From Lachnospiraceae oral taxon 107 str. F0167 (GTDB lineage Bacteria > Bacillota > Clostridia > Lachnospirales > Lachnospiraceae): a stretch of 64,000 nt of DNA. The translations under genes and the position numbers were made by a program. The notes below the pieces were generated by a model, which had not been told where the DNA came from, ran no database searches, and worked only from the letters and a program-made list of their open reading frames with translations. The DNA is taken from contig GL890584.1 of NCBI GenBank assembly GCA_000209465.1, positions 62,001-126,000 of the forward strand. The letters run 5' to 3'. Shown one piece after another: positions 9,045 to 18,647 of the stretch; within the stretch, counting starts at the first letter, position 1, and every line of letters starts with the position of its first letter.

Positions 9045-9075
9045 TTTTAGGTGACAGTCAAACCGCCACCTAAAA
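9045..9075 (-). terminator. Probable terminator of the SEC-C gene
   Basis: A 9-bp stem, TTTTAGGTG (9045-9053) with CACCTAAAA (9067-9075), is followed on the minus strand by TTTTAAGG. The T run is short, so some read-through into the methyltransferase gene is possible. Confidence 0.5.
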
Positions 9076-9087
9076 CAATACCCTTAT

Positions 9088-9591
9088 TTAGTTCTTCCCA
9101 CAGCAGAATTTATATTTTTTCCCGCTTCCGCATGGACATGGATCATTTCTGCCAACCTTCTTTTCCTTTACAACCGTTCCGCTCTTTTTCTGATTCTTAT
9201 AAAGTTCTTTTCTCTTTTCCTCATCCAAAAGAGCATCCCACTCAGGTAAATTATAAAGCCAATCAGCCTTAGCCTCTACCATATTATAGTAAAGCTTCTC
9301 AAGATCTATATCAAGGCTGATAACAGTATCTTCCTTCATCTCCTCAATAGGATTCGGCTTATTTAATGAATCATTTATTCCGTCAAGGAAACCTGTAATA
9401 GTCTGTATATCGGTATCAAATTTTGCCGCCAATTCAGCTACAGTGCATGTAATAACCTCTTTAGGGTTCTTTAATATACTCTCATATATACCCTTTTCAA
9501 CCAAGAAGTAATTTTTCCAAATTTCTTCTTTTTGTTTATTATCCGTTGCATCACCGTAAGCTTTATTTCTCCAATTTTCCAATAAGGTCAT
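9088..9591 (-). CDS. SEC-C metal-binding domain protein
   Basis: This 167-residue protein has an alpha-helical, acidic N-terminal region of unknown function and a C-terminal SEC-C zinc motif, [16 protein letters not shown] (about residues 149-164), identical in form to the SecA C-terminus. That motif often mediates contact with ribosomes or SecB-like partners, but no partner is indicated here. It stands alone, ahead of the methyltransferase-hslO pair and separated from it by a weak terminator. Confidence 0.85.
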   Translation of the reverse strand: MTLLENWRNKAYGDATDNKQKEEIWKNYFLVEKGIYESILKNPKEVITCTVAELAAKFDTDIQTITGFLDGINDSLNKPNPIEEMKEDTVISLDIDLEKLYYNMVEAKADWLYNLPEWDALLDEEKRKELYKNQKKSGTVVKEKKVGRNDPCPCGSGKKYKFCCGKN

Positions 9592-9715
9592 TGTAACTTC
9601 CCCTTTTTCTTAAACTTGATTAAGTATTATATACTAAATCAGGTTTAAAAGCAAGATGGCATATTTTGTAAATATTCAGATTTAAATTGATTCATTGTAT
9701 AAATTGTATAGTCAG

Positions 9716-9734
9716 TAAGGCTATCCTAACTTGT
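9716..9734 (+). promoter_or_regulatory. Iron-box-like sequence 1 upstream of ferredoxin
   Basis: By hand alignment to the DtxR/IdeR-type consensus TTAGGTTAGCCTAACCTAA, this 19-mer matches 13 positions, including the core TA.CCTAAC. It forms an imperfect inverted repeat with site 2. The assignment is speculative. Confidence 0.3.
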
Positions 9735-9784
9735 ATTTTATTCAATACATTGAAATTAGCTCTTGTTATTTTACATTAAATAGA

Positions 9785-9803
9785 TTAGAATAGCCTCAAG
9801 TAA
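9785..9803 (+). promoter_or_regulatory. Iron-box-like sequence 2 upstream of ferredoxin
   Basis: This 19-mer matches 14 of 19 positions of the DtxR/IdeR-type consensus, with TTAG at the left, TAGCCT in the middle and TAA at the right. A weak promoter, TTGAAA (9750-9755) and TACATT (9772-9777), would place transcription initiation at its left edge, a typical repressor position. Confidence 0.33.
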
Positions 9804-9835
9804 GAGAAACATATATATTTTAGGAGGAAATTTCA

Positions 9836-10003
9836 ATGGCATATACAATTACAGATAAGTGCGTTAGTTGCGGAACATGTGAAGGCGAGTGTCCTGTAAG
9901 TGCAATTTCACAGGGAGATACACAGTTCAATATAGACGCTGATGCTTGCATCGATTGCGGTACATGTGCTTCAGTTTGCCCTACAGATGCTATTATAGCT
10001 TAA
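9836..10003 (+). CDS. 2[4Fe-4S] ferredoxin
   Basis: This 55-residue clostridial-type ferredoxin begins MAYTITDKCVSCG. Two CxxCxxCxxxCP motifs are complete: C9, C12, C15 and C19, then C38, C41, C44 and C48. The protein therefore carries two low-potential [4Fe-4S] clusters and acts as the cytosolic electron carrier for pyruvate:ferredoxin oxidoreductase, hydrogenase and similar enzymes. The start ATG follows a strong AGGAGG site (9822-9827). It is monocistronic, with a leader containing two iron-box-like sequences and a strong terminator downstream. Confidence 0.95.
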   Translation: MAYTITDKCVSCGTCEGECPVSAISQGDTQFNIDADACIDCGTCASVCPTDAIIA

Positions 10004-10035
10004 TTATTACTTGCTCAAGTAATAATGCTTATCAT

Positions 10036-10062
10036 AAAGACCTGCTTTGCAGGTCTTTTTTA
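10036..10062 (+). terminator. Ferredoxin gene terminator
   Basis: A 10-bp stem, AAAGACCTGC (10036-10045) with GCAGGTCTTT (10049-10058), is followed by a T run. This is a classic intrinsic terminator. Confidence 0.88.
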
Positions 10063-10145
10063 ATATATTTTATATTTACTTATCAGGTTTTAGTCAATGA
10101 CAAACCCCAAAATTATAGAGTCAAAAAAGGCAAGACAGGTAATCC

Positions 10146-11477
10146 CTATCTCGCCATATTTACAAACTTGGTAATATCCGGTTTCCAAACGAGGTTTATC
10201 GTTCCTATCGCACCGTTTCTTTGTTTTGCGATAATTACCTCCGCCTCATTAGGATGTTCGGTATCCTTATTATAATAGTCATCTCTGTATAAAAACATTA
10301 CAACATCCGCATCCTGTTCTATCGCTCCGGACTCTCTCAAATCCGAAAGCATAGGTCTGTGATCCGGTCTCGTTTCGCAGGCTCTTGAAAGCTGTGACAA
10401 TGCAATAACAGGCGCTCTCATCTCTCTTGCCAAAGCCTTTAAGCTTCTTGAAATATCGGAGATTTCCTGCTGTCTGCTTATATTTGCCTTACCGCTGCCT
10501 GTCATAAGCTGCAAATAGTCAATTATTATAATATCAAGCCCCTTCTCAAGCTTCATTTTTCTGCATTTGGATCTGAGTTCATTTATGGAAATACCCGGAG
10601 TGTCATCAATTGCAAGTGTGGATGAACCTACACTTACGGCACCCTCTATCAAGCTGTTCCAGTCATTATCATTCAGATTGCCGGTCCTTAGCTTTTGTGA
10701 GTCCACATTACTTTCCATACTTAAAAGTCTGTTAACAAGCTGCTCCGCACTCATCTCCAAAGAAAAAACCATACATGATATTTTCTTTTTAATCGTGATA
10801 TTTTGAACTATATTAAGAACAAAAGCAGTCTTACCCATAGAAGGTCTTGCCGCCACCAAAACAAGGTCTGAGGGCTGTAATCCGCTGGTCTTATAATCCA
10901 AATCTACAAATCCCGTCGGAATACCTGTAACTGTATCACTGTTTTTGGATGCCGCCTCAATTTTATCAAGTACATTTAATACCACATCATTTATAGGTAC
11001 AATATCCTTTGTTTCCTTGGTCTGCAAAAGCTTAAAAATCTCATTTTCCGTTTTTGCAAAAAGATCGTCCACATTTTTTTTTCCTACATAGCAATCATTT
11101 ACTATATCTTCAGAGATTCTTATAAGCTTTCTTATATTGGCTTTATCCTTAACTATTTTTGCATAATTCTTTATATTGGCTGATGTGGGCACGGAATCCA
11201 TTATACCTCTGAAAAAATCCAAACTTGTTATATCCGGAGGTACCTGTTTTTCAACCAGTTTATTTTGAATCAAAACTAAATCTATCGGCTTGCCCTCATT
11301 AAAGAGTTCTACCATACATTCAAATACAGTGCCGTATGCCTTGCTGTAAAAGTCATCCTTGTCAAGCACTTCTATTGCACCGGCAACCGCCTCTTTATCA
11401 AGCAGCATAGAGCCCAAAACCGCTTTTTCGGCATCTATGCTGTTTGGCATCACTCTCTTAACCAGAGTTTCTTCCAT
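10146..11477 (-). CDS. dnaB: Replicative DNA helicase DnaB
   Basis: This 443-residue hexameric 5'-3' helicase works at the replication fork. The N-terminal helical domain includes the SIDAEKAVLGSMLLD segment. The RecA-like C-terminal domain has Walker A ARPSMGKTAF (about residues 206-215), Walker B IIIIDYLQLM (about 303-312), and the arginine-finger region near SDLRESGAIEQDAD. No intein is present. Its start overlaps the rplI stop by one nucleotide. The operon gdpP-like/rplI/dnaB is conserved in Firmicutes, which supports the assignment. Confidence 0.97.
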   Translation of the reverse strand: MEETLVKRVMPNSIDAEKAVLGSMLLDKEAVAGAIEVLDKDDFYSKAYGTVFECMVELFNEGKPIDLVLIQNKLVEKQVPPDITSLDFFRGIMDSVPTSANIKNYAKIVKDKANIRKLIRISEDIVNDCYVGKKNVDDLFAKTENEIFKLLQTKETKDIVPINDVVLNVLDKIEAASKNSDTVTGIPTGFVDLDYKTSGLQPSDLVLVAARPSMGKTAFVLNIVQNITIKKKISCMVFSLEMSAEQLVNRLLSMESNVDSQKLRTGNLNDNDWNSLIEGAVSVGSSTLAIDDTPGISINELRSKCRKMKLEKGLDIIIIDYLQLMTGSGKANISRQQEISDISRSLKALAREMRAPVIALSQLSRACETRPDHRPMLSDLRESGAIEQDADVVMFLYRDDYYNKDTEHPNEAEVIIAKQRNGAIGTINLVWKPDITKFVNMAR

Positions 11478-11923
11478 TACTCTTCTCCAACTTTTACCTT
11501 TAAACTTGCAGTAACATCCTTATGCAGCTTAACTTTAACCTCATGATTTCCAAAAGTCTTTATAGGTTCTGCAATAACCAGCTTTTTCTTATCTATTTCA
11601 AGTCCCAATTGAAGCTTTATAGCTTCCTCAATCTCTTTAGAAGATATTGAACCGAATGTTCTTCCGTCTTTACCGCCCTTTATTGTTAATGCAATACTTG
11701 CATCATTTAACTTTCCTGCAAGCTCTTTTGCCGCATCAAGCTTCTCCTTGGCAATCTTTTCCTGATTTGCTTTTTGAAGCTTTAGAGTATTTAAATTCTC
11801 CTGATTTGCCTCAACACCCTTCTTTTTAGGTATTATAAAATTTCTGGCATAACCCTCGCTTACCTCTACAATATCTCCCTTTTTACCCAATGATTTAACA
11901 TCTTCCAATAAAACTATTTTCAT
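11477..11923 (-). CDS. rplI: 50S ribosomal protein L9
   Basis: This 148-residue L9 begins MKIVLLEDVKSLGKKGDIVEVSEGYARN, the standard rRNA-binding N-terminal domain. A long connecting helix (about residues 40-75) and a C-terminal domain ending near residue 148 follow. It is the normal length for the family. It overlaps the upstream gdpP-like stop and the downstream dnaB start by a single base each, indicating tight translational coupling. Confidence 0.97.
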   Translation of the reverse strand: MKIVLLEDVKSLGKKGDIVEVSEGYARNFIIPKKKGVEANQENLNTLKLQKANQEKIAKEKLDAAKELAGKLNDASIALTIKGGKDGRTFGSISSKEIEEAIKLQLGLEIDKKKLVIAEPIKTFGNHEVKVKLHKDVTASLKVKVGEE

Positions 11924-13917
11924 TATATTTCACCTTTCTCAATCATTTCTTTTAAAACGGCTTTTACTCTTACTTTGGCATCCTCAATACTGTTTTCTTT
12001 AAGCTGTGCTCCTGCAACGGAACGATGTCCGCCTCCTCCAAGCTTTTCCATAATGGTTTGTACATTTACTTCATCCATGGATCTGGCACTGATAAATATT
12101 GTATTATTATATAATGTCAAAACAAAACTTGCTTTTATTCCCTTTATATTTAAAAGATCATTTGCGGCCTGTGCACATACCAAAGTAGGTGATGCGGTAT
12201 TCTCCGAATCACATTCGCTGATTGCGTAAAAATCTTCAAAAATCTCTGCATTATGTATCGCCTCAGCCTTTGCCAGATAGTCATTTGCATCTTCTCTAAA
12301 CATCTTTCTGACTCTTGTAACATCCGCTCCGCAGCGCTTTAAAAATGCGGCGGCTTCAAATGTTCTGACACCTGTTTGCACATTAAAATTCTGTGTATCT
12401 ATTACTATTCCGGCATACATGGCATCCGCTTCCAATGTCTTTAGCTTTATATCATCCGATATATACTGCACTATTTCAGATACCATCTCACATGCAGATG
12501 ATGCAAAAGTCTCCACATAGGATAGGGTTGCATTTGTTATTATTTCAGAACTCTGTCTGTGATGATCAAATACAACTATATTTTTAGCCTTTTTTAATAA
12601 AACAGGCCCCTCTGTAATACTAGGTCTGTTTACATCCACCACTACTACCAGCGAATCATTTGTGATACTGTTTAAAACTTTCTCCTCAGAAATAAATAAA
12701 TCCTCCGGATACTCTGATGTTTTAAACTTTTCCACCATCGGCTTTGCTGAAGGATTGACATCACCAAGTAAAATATGAGCCTTTTTATTTAAAGTGGTTG
12801 CAATCCTCCAAACTCCTATTGCGGCACCGAAGGCATCCATATCCAGTATCTTATGCCCCATTATAATAACTTTGTCCTTATTTTCAAGCAATTCCCTAAA
12901 AGCATGAGCCTTTACTCTTGCCTTTACTCTTGTCTGCTTTTCAACAGTCTGAGCCTTACCTCCGAAATATTTAATATCATTTTCAGTCTTTACAACAGCC
13001 TGGTCGCCACCTCTTCCAAGTGCCATATCCATAGCCATTCTTGCAAGCTCATAATTTCTTGAGAGATTTTCACATCCGTAGCCTATACCGATACTTAATG
13101 TGATCCTCATTTCGTTTCCGATATTTACAGTCTTTACATCCTCTAAAATATCAAATCTTACATCTATCGCGGCATCAAGATTTTCCTTTTTTATTACAAA
13201 GAAAAATTTATCTTTTTCAAGCTTTTTTACAATACCGTTAAATCCGTTTATATACTGATTTATCTTTCTGTCAATCAATGCCTCCAAAAGAGATCTCCTG
13301 ACCTCTTCCACACTTTCCATAGCCTCATCATAATTGTCCATATAAATAAGACCTATAACGGGCTTTAAACCTTCTTTTCGCTCTTTTAACTCCATCAGAT
13401 CCGTTTCATCAAAAAGACAGACTGTATATACATATGCCTCTTCAATATATAATCTGGTTATCCTTACTCTGTACTTCCTTCCCTGATATTCACCGTGAAA
13501 ATCAACCTTATCCGTAATATCCTCAATATCGCTTACTGAAATACTTCCAAACATTGCATGGATATCTTTTTTTGATTGCCTGTCTCTTTGTACCAGAGCA
13601 TTAAAAGCCCTGTTTCTCCAAGCTATGATTCCTCTTTTATCCATCAATGCATATGGCAAATCCAAATCCTGAGAAAATATATTCTGTGTACTTTCGCTTG
13701 CCATGGCATAATCCACCATGTAATTTGACAAATTCCTTGATAATATAATATTCCATACAATAATATATATTATTCCAAAAAATGCCGTTAAAAAAATTAT
13801 TGCACCACTTCCCCTACTTGGTGCAACAAATAATATTACAAGCAAAAATACTAAGACTATAAGAGAATACGATATTTTTTTCCGTAATATTGCCTTTGTA
13901 TTTTTTTTATTTTCCAT
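11923..13917 (-). CDS. gdpP: GdpP-like DHH/DHHA1 cyclic-di-AMP phosphodiesterase
   Basis: This membrane protein of 664 residues starts at the ATG at 13917, where GGAG sits 6 nt upstream; an upstream ATG at 13929 lacks a ribosome-binding site. Two N-terminal membrane helices precede a PAS-like region and a degenerate GGDEF domain (about residues 170-300, lacking a clean GGDEF motif). A DHH domain follows, with GHKILDMDAFGA and FDHHR motifs, and then DHHA1 with GGGGHRSVAG near the C-terminus. Such proteins hydrolyse c-di-AMP to pApA and so influence cell wall and osmotic homeostasis. Cotranscription with rplI and dnaB is conserved in Firmicutes. Confidence 0.93.
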   Translation of the reverse strand: MENKKNTKAILRKKISYSLIVLVFLLVILFVAPSRGSGAIIFLTAFFGIIYIIVWNIILSRNLSNYMVDYAMASESTQNIFSQDLDLPYALMDKRGIIAWRNRAFNALVQRDRQSKKDIHAMFGSISVSDIEDITDKVDFHGEYQGRKYRVRITRLYIEEAYVYTVCLFDETDLMELKERKEGLKPVIGLIYMDNYDEAMESVEEVRRSLLEALIDRKINQYINGFNGIVKKLEKDKFFFVIKKENLDAAIDVRFDILEDVKTVNIGNEMRITLSIGIGYGCENLSRNYELARMAMDMALGRGGDQAVVKTENDIKYFGGKAQTVEKQTRVKARVKAHAFRELLENKDKVIIMGHKILDMDAFGAAIGVWRIATTLNKKAHILLGDVNPSAKPMVEKFKTSEYPEDLFISEEKVLNSITNDSLVVVVDVNRPSITEGPVLLKKAKNIVVFDHHRQSSEIITNATLSYVETFASSACEMVSEIVQYISDDIKLKTLEADAMYAGIVIDTQNFNVQTGVRTFEAAAFLKRCGADVTRVRKMFREDANDYLAKAEAIHNAEIFEDFYAISECDSENTASPTLVCAQAANDLLNIKGIKASFVLTLYNNTIFISARSMDEVNVQTIMEKLGGGGHRSVAGAQLKENSIEDAKVRVKAVLKEMIEKGEI

Positions 13918-13938
13918 TAGCATCTCCATTTTTCTAAA

Positions 13939-13983
13939 AATGATATTTCAACTTATATCTTTTATATGAGCTGAAATATCATT
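13939..13983 (-). promoter_or_regulatory. Attenuator-like hairpin in the gdpP leader
   Basis: A perfect 12-bp outer stem, AATGATATTTCA (13939-13950) with TGAAATATCATT (13972-13983), has a partly paired interior. On the minus strand it is followed by TTTAG, giving a T run of five across the stem end, just before the gdpP ribosome-binding site. It lies inside the transcribed leader predicted from the promoter at 14010-14038. Confidence 0.5.
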
Positions 13984-14009
13984 ACTTTTTAATATAAAAG
14001 TACTTAATG

Positions 14010-14038
14010 ATTATATCAAGAAAAGGATAATCTATCAA
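14010..14038 (-). promoter_or_regulatory. Putative gdpP-rplI-dnaB promoter
   Basis: On the minus strand, TTGATA (14038-14033) and TATAAT (14015-14010) are separated by 17 nt. This is a near-consensus vegetative promoter, giving a leader of about 85 nt before gdpP. Confidence 0.75.
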
Positions 14039-14133
14039 TGTCGATATTCTATAAAATCATTTATATACAGAAACTTCTGAATACGCAATTTAAATTTATA
14101 ATTTAAATTTACATTTTGAATTTACACTTAAAT

Positions 14134-14155
14134 AAGGGCTGTTTTCACAGCCCTT
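14134..14155 (-). terminator. Terminator downstream of spoVG
   Basis: An 8-bp stem, AAGGGCTG (14134-14141) with CAGCCCTT (14148-14155), is followed on the minus strand by a T-containing tail (ATTTAAG). The tail is imperfect. Confidence 0.65.
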
Positions 14156-14189
14156 AAGTTTCTATAATATAAATTTCACACTCATCAAA

Positions 14190-14471
14190 TTATACATTTA
14201 CATCCGCTGCACCTTCAAGCAACATAGCTTCGTATTTGCCTATGACTGTTTCCGAAATAAGTTCTCTGGTCTGAGAGTTTATAGGATGGGCAATATCTCT
14301 GTATTCTCCATCTGCCGCCATTCTGCTTGGCATAGCTATAAACAATCCTTTTTCACCTTCAATAACTTTAATATCATGAATAACAAATTCATTATCTAAA
14401 GTAATTGAAACAACAGCCTTCATCTTACCTTCTTTATCAATTCTTCTAACTCTGACATCAGTAATCTGCAT
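14190..14471 (-). CDS. spoVG: SpoVG family regulator
   Basis: This 93-residue SpoVG begins [26 protein letters not shown] and includes the family motif [19 protein letters not shown] (about residues 47-65). SpoVG is a small nucleic-acid-binding regulator that in Firmicutes affects septation, sporulation, capsule and virulence gene expression. It lies 24 nt downstream of glgD, with GGGGGG as ribosome-binding site, so it appears to be the last gene of a glgC-glgD-spoVG transcript. That partner is not its usual one in Bacillus, where purR/yabJ and gcaD flank it. Confidence 0.95.
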   Translation of the reverse strand: MQITDVRVRRIDKEGKMKAVVSITLDNEFVIHDIKVIEGEKGLFIAMPSRMAADGEYRDIAHPINSQTRELISETVIGKYEAMLLEGAADVNV

Positions 14472-14495
14472 TATTTGAATCCCCCCTTAATCTCC

Positions 14496-15617
14496 TTAAA
14501 GAGTATATCTTTCGTTTTTTTCTATTACTATTCTGACCTGCTCTGCTGTCCCAATATAAGTCGAATTTGCACGTATTGTATCACGGCTCTCCACAATGCA
14601 ATTTTCTATCACTGTGTTATCCCCAATGTATACATCATTCAATATAACAGAATTCCTAATTATACAACCGTTACCTATATACGATTTATTAAAAAGAACT
14701 GAGTTTTCAACCGTACCGTTTATGATACAGCCGCTTGCAATAAGTGAATTTGACACCCTAGCCCCCGGATTATACTTAGCAGGAGGCAAATCGTCAACCT
14801 TAGAATATACGCCCGGATATTCTACAAAGAAATGATCCCTCACCTCTTTTTTCAAGAAATCCATATTTGTCTTATAATACGATTCTACGGAAGCAATATT
14901 GCTCCAATAGGTATTAAGCTTATATGCGTAAATTCTCTTCAGATTTTTATATCTGATTAAAATATCTTTTACAAAGTCATATCTATCCTCTGCAATACTT
15001 CTTTCAATCAGCTCTATAAGTTGTCTTCTTCTGATAATATATATCCCACAGGATATATTAACAGAATCTGTAACTATCGGTTTTTCCTCAAAACTGACAA
15101 TCCTACCGTCATCATTTATCGAAACCATACCGAATCTAGTCAAATCTTCTGTATCATTAGCTTTCTTGCATACTACAGTAATATCTGCCTTCTTTTCAAT
15201 ATGATACTCCAATACTTTATTATAGTCAAGTTTATAAATACCGTCACCTGCACTAATAATAACATACGGCTCATGAGATCTCTTTAAAAATACTAAATTT
15301 TGATATAACGCATCAGCAGTACCCCTATACCAATCCGAACTTTCAGCGGTAATAGTTGGTGTGAAAACAAACAATCCTCCTTGCTTTCTACCGAAATCCC
15401 ACCATTTTGATGAACTTAAATGTTCATTTAATGATCTGGAATTGTACTGTGTAAAAACAGCCACCTTTTGTACATGTGAGTTTGACATATTGCTGAGTGC
15501 AAAATCTATACTTCTGTAACTTCCTGCAATAGGCATTGCCGCAATAGCCCTCTTGTTGGAAAGTTCTTTCATTCTTTTGGAGTTTCCGCCTGCCAACACT
15601 ATTCCTATTGCTCTCAT
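14496..15617 (-). CDS. glgD: Glucose-1-phosphate adenylyltransferase subunit GlgD
   Basis: This 373-residue nucleotidyltransferase-fold protein resembles GlgC but is divergent. The N-terminus has [12 protein letters not shown] instead of the catalytic GGxGxRL loop, and it ends in left-handed beta-helix hexapeptide repeats (about residues 290-360). GlgD subunits are generally regulatory or weakly active partners of GlgC in clostridial ADP-glucose pyrophosphorylase. It overlaps the upstream glgC stop by 4 nt (ATGA type), consistent with 1:1 synthesis. The pair supplies ADP-glucose for glycogen; glgA and glgB are not in this window. Confidence 0.93.
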   Translation of the reverse strand: MRAIGIVLAGGNSKRMKELSNKRAIAAMPIAGSYRSIDFALSNMSNSHVQKVAVFTQYNSRSLNEHLSSSKWWDFGRKQGGLFVFTPTITAESSDWYRGTADALYQNLVFLKRSHEPYVIISAGDGIYKLDYNKVLEYHIEKKADITVVCKKANDTEDLTRFGMVSINDDGRIVSFEEKPIVTDSVNISCGIYIIRRRQLIELIERSIAEDRYDFVKDILIRYKNLKRIYAYKLNTYWSNIASVESYYKTNMDFLKKEVRDHFFVEYPGVYSKVDDLPPAKYNPGARVSNSLIASGCIINGTVENSVLFNKSYIGNGCIIRNSVILNDVYIGDNTVIENCIVESRDTIRANSTYIGTAEQVRIVIEKNERYTL

Positions 15618-16888
15618 ATCTTGCCACCTACCTTTACAATGAAGTCACCGCTTAAAAGTTTACCGTTCACATAGTCATCCAAGGTTGTTTTACCTAAAAT
15701 AGCCGTATTCTTACCAATAACAACTCCGTCAGGGATGGATGTTCTCTCCCCGATAACTGCCAGATCGCAATTATAAACTTTTTTATCATATTTGCTTTCG
15801 CAAAATTCAAAAGCTCCTATCTCGCAATCCTTTCCAACTATAGAATTTTCAGCGATAATTGCTTTTGTTACTCTGGAATTTGCTCCTATCTTGCTTCCCT
15901 TCATCACTATGGAATCGGAGACTACCGCCCCCTCCTCAATAACAACTCCGGCACCGATAACCGAATTATTTACCTCTCCGTATATTTCCACTCCCTCTCC
16001 TATAATACTTTTGTTTATAGTGGAACTGCCCGAAATATATTGCGGAGTAATAATATCGCCCTTGGTATATATTCTCCAGTATTCTTCATACAGGTTGAAT
16101 TCAGGTATTATATCAACAAGCTCCATATTCGCTTCCCAATATGTTTCCAAAGTACCTACATCTTTCCAGTAGCCGTTAAATTCATAACTGAAAATCCTGC
16201 TGCCCTTGTTAAACAAATACGGAATAATATGTTTACCAAAATCACATGCCGGCTCATTTGAAAGTTCAATCAAAGAATCCCTTAGCGCCTTCCATGAGAA
16301 GATATAGATTCCCATGGATGCAAGATTGGATCTGGGAACTTTAGGTTTTTCCTCAAACTCTGTCACCCTGCTGTTTTCATCGGTTATCAATATTCCAAAT
16401 CTTGACGCCTCTTCCATCGAAACAGGCATAGCTGCGATAGTTATATCTGCATTATTTGCCTTGTGATAGTCAAGCATTACCTCATAATCCATTTTGTAAA
16501 TATGATCCCCCGACAGAATCAAAACATAATCAGGATTATAACTCTCCATATACTCGAGATTCTGGTAAATCGCATTTGCAGTACCTGAATACCAGTCACT
16601 ACCTGCAGCATTTTCATACGGCGGTAAAACAGTGACCCCTCCCATATTCCTATCCAAATCCCACGGAATTCCGATTCCTATATGGGTATTCAGTCTAAGA
16701 GGCTGGTACTGAGTCAAGACTCCAACTGTGTCAATACCTGAATTGATACAATTGCTCAATGGAAAATCTATAATCCTGTACTTACCGCCAAATGAAACTG
16801 CCGGCTTTGCCACATTATGCGTCAAAACGCCAAGGCGGCTACCCTGTCCGCCAGCCAATAGCATAGCTATCATTTCCTTTTTAATCAT
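15614..16888 (-). CDS. glgC: Glucose-1-phosphate adenylyltransferase GlgC
   Basis: This catalytic subunit makes ADP-glucose from ATP and glucose-1-phosphate. I chose the ATG at 16888, giving 424 residues, preceded by GAGG with 7-nt spacing; a GTG two codons upstream overlaps the ribosome-binding site. The pyrophosphorylase loop [11 protein letters not shown] is at about residues 10-20. [29 protein letters not shown] and FEEKPK are all conserved, and C-terminal hexapeptide repeats follow. It is first in the glgC-glgD-spoVG operon. Confidence 0.95.
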   Translation of the reverse strand: MIKKEMIAMLLAGGQGSRLGVLTHNVAKPAVSFGGKYRIIDFPLSNCINSGIDTVGVLTQYQPLRLNTHIGIGIPWDLDRNMGGVTVLPPYENAAGSDWYSGTANAIYQNLEYMESYNPDYVLILSGDHIYKMDYEVMLDYHKANNADITIAAMPVSMEEASRFGILITDENSRVTEFEEKPKVPRSNLASMGIYIFSWKALRDSLIELSNEPACDFGKHIIPYLFNKGSRIFSYEFNGYWKDVGTLETYWEANMELVDIIPEFNLYEEYWRIYTKGDIITPQYISGSSTINKSIIGEGVEIYGEVNNSVIGAGVVIEEGAVVSDSIVMKGSKIGANSRVTKAIIAENSIVGKDCEIGAFEFCESKYDKKVYNCDLAVIGERTSIPDGVVIGKNTAILGKTTLDDYVNGKLLSGDFIVKVGGKI

Positions 16889-16934
16889 GTACACACCTCG
16901 TTGCCTAATGCTAATTCCTTATGTTTACATTTAA

Positions 16935-16963
16935 ATTATAGCACAAATATACTTGATTGTGAA
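16935..16963 (-). promoter_or_regulatory. Putative glgC promoter
   Basis: On the minus strand, TTCACA (16963-16958) and a perfect TATAAT (16940-16935) are separated by 17 nt, about 47 nt upstream of the glgC start. The rest of the 342-nt glgC-asnS gap (16889-17230) is AT-rich and shows only this promoter and the asnS promoter. Confidence 0.75.
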
Positions 16964-17153
16964 TAAAAGATTTTATTTTAACATAATTTTTTCTATGTTT
17001 TGACGAAATTTAATATTTGCCCTTAATAATTAAGGTACAATTAACATTTATGGAGAATCAACCTAAAAAATATACAAATTTTAACCCTAATATTTGTGAG
17101 TTATTACCAAGGCACTTAATATTCTATAAAATACGATATTATTTTTTCTTAAG

Positions 17154-17183
17154 TTGTCCAAACAAATGATTATATGATATAAT
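17154..17183 (+). promoter_or_regulatory. Putative asnS promoter
   Basis: TTGTCC (17154-17159) and TATAAT (17178-17183) are separated by 18 nt. The predicted leader is about 40 nt, too short for a T-box, and no T-box motif is visible. Confidence 0.6.
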
Positions 17184-17230
17184 TAGATGTTACTAAATTT
17201 ATGCCTAAATGGTATTGAGGAGGAAATCTA

Positions 17231-18622
17231 ATGAAACTGACAACAGTAAGAGAAATATACAAAGATAGAGAAAAGTATATTGACACTGAAATCACAATAG
17301 GAGGATGGGTAAGAAGCAATAGAGACTCAAAGACTTTTGGCTTCCTGGTTATCAGTGACGGCAGTTATTTTGAGCAAATACAGGTTGTATATAATGATAC
17401 TCTCCCTGATTTTAATAAATTGACAAAGGTAAATGTCGGTGCCGCACTTATTATAAAGGGTACCCTTGTAGCAACTCCGGATGCAAAGCAACCTTTTGAA
17501 ATACAGGCTACTCATATAGATATAGAGGGTGAATCAGGTTCGGATTATCCTCTTCAAAAGAAAAGACATACACTTGAATATTTAAGAACAATTTCTCATT
17601 TGCGTCCCAGAACAAATACATTCCAGGCTGTATTCAGAGTCAGATCTCTTATAGCCTATGCTATACATAAATTCTTCCAGGAAAGAGATTTTGTATATGT
17701 TCATACACCTATTATTACAGGAAGTGATGCGGAGGGTGCAGGTGAAATGTTTAGAGTAACCACCTTTGATCCTGCAAATCCTGTTCTTAATGATGACGGT
17801 AGTGTGGATTTCTCTAAAGACTTCTTTGGAAAAGAGACCAATCTTACCGTTTCCGGACAGTTAAACGGTGAGACTTTTGCTATGGCATTTAGAAATATTT
17901 ATACATTCGGTCCTACTTTCAGAGCTGAAAATTCAAATACCACAAGACATGCTGCCGAGTTTTGGATGATTGAGCCCGAGTTTGCTTTCGGTGATCTTGA
18001 CGATAATATGGATTTGGCTGAAAGTATGCTGAAGTATATAATAAATTATGTTCTTGAGAATGCCTCTCTTGAAATTGAATTTTTTAATCAATTTGTAGAT
18101 AAGGGACTTTTAGACAGATTAAAAAATGTTGTTGAATCTGATTTCGGCAGAATTACATATACCGAAGCTATAGATATACTTAAAAAGAATAATGACAATT
18201 TTGAGTACAAAGTTTCATGGGGATGCGATTTGCAGACGGAGCATGAGCGTTTCCTTACAGAGCAGGTATTTAAAAAACCTATCTTTGTTACAGATTATCC
18301 AAAAGATATAAAGGCATTTTATATGAAGGAAAATGATGATAAAAAGACTGTTGCCGCTATGGATTGTCTGGTACCGGGAATCGGTGAGATAATCGGCGGA
18401 AGCCAAAGAGAGGATGACTATAATAAGCTTCTAAGCAGAATAGAAGAGCTTGGAATGAAGCCTGAGGATTATGACTTTTATTTAGACCTTAGAAAATACG
18501 GTTCAACAAGACATGCGGGATTTGGTCTTGGCTTTGAAAGATGTGTTATGTATCTTACAGGAATGTCAAATATAAGAGATGTGCTTCCATTCCCAAGAAC
18601 TGTGGGCAACTGCGAATTATAA
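17231..18622 (+). CDS. asnS: Asparaginyl-tRNA synthetase
   Basis: This 463-residue class IIb aminoacyl-tRNA synthetase charges tRNA-Asn. The N-terminal OB-fold anticodon-binding domain spans roughly residues 15-105. The catalytic core includes the motif 2 region (FRAENSNT) and motif 3 ([27 protein letters not shown]) at the C-terminus, and the C-terminal ending is typical of AsnRS rather than AspRS. A strong GAGGAGG ribosome-binding site precedes the ATG. It has its own promoter, and the downstream nuclease gene begins 25 nt later. Confidence 0.96.
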   Translation: MKLTTVREIYKDREKYIDTEITIGGWVRSNRDSKTFGFLVISDGSYFEQIQVVYNDTLPDFNKLTKVNVGAALIIKGTLVATPDAKQPFEIQATHIDIEGESGSDYPLQKKRHTLEYLRTISHLRPRTNTFQAVFRVRSLIAYAIHKFFQERDFVYVHTPIITGSDAEGAGEMFRVTTFDPANPVLNDDGSVDFSKDFFGKETNLTVSGQLNGETFAMAFRNIYTFGPTFRAENSNTTRHAAEFWMIEPEFAFGDLDDNMDLAESMLKYIINYVLENASLEIEFFNQFVDKGLLDRLKNVVESDFGRITYTEAIDILKKNNDNFEYKVSWGCDLQTEHERFLTEQVFKKPIFVTDYPKDIKAFYMKENDDKKTVAAMDCLVPGIGEIIGGSQREDDYNKLLSRIEELGMKPEDYDFYLDLRKYGSTRHAGFGLGFERCVMYLTGMSNIRDVLPFPRTVGNCEL

Positions 18623-18647
18623 ATAATAGGGAGGTAACTTTAGCCAT

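Noticed and set aside
17100-17230. T-box leader upstream of asnS
   Set aside because: The predicted leader is only about 40 nt, and no T-box sequence or specifier-like structure is visible.
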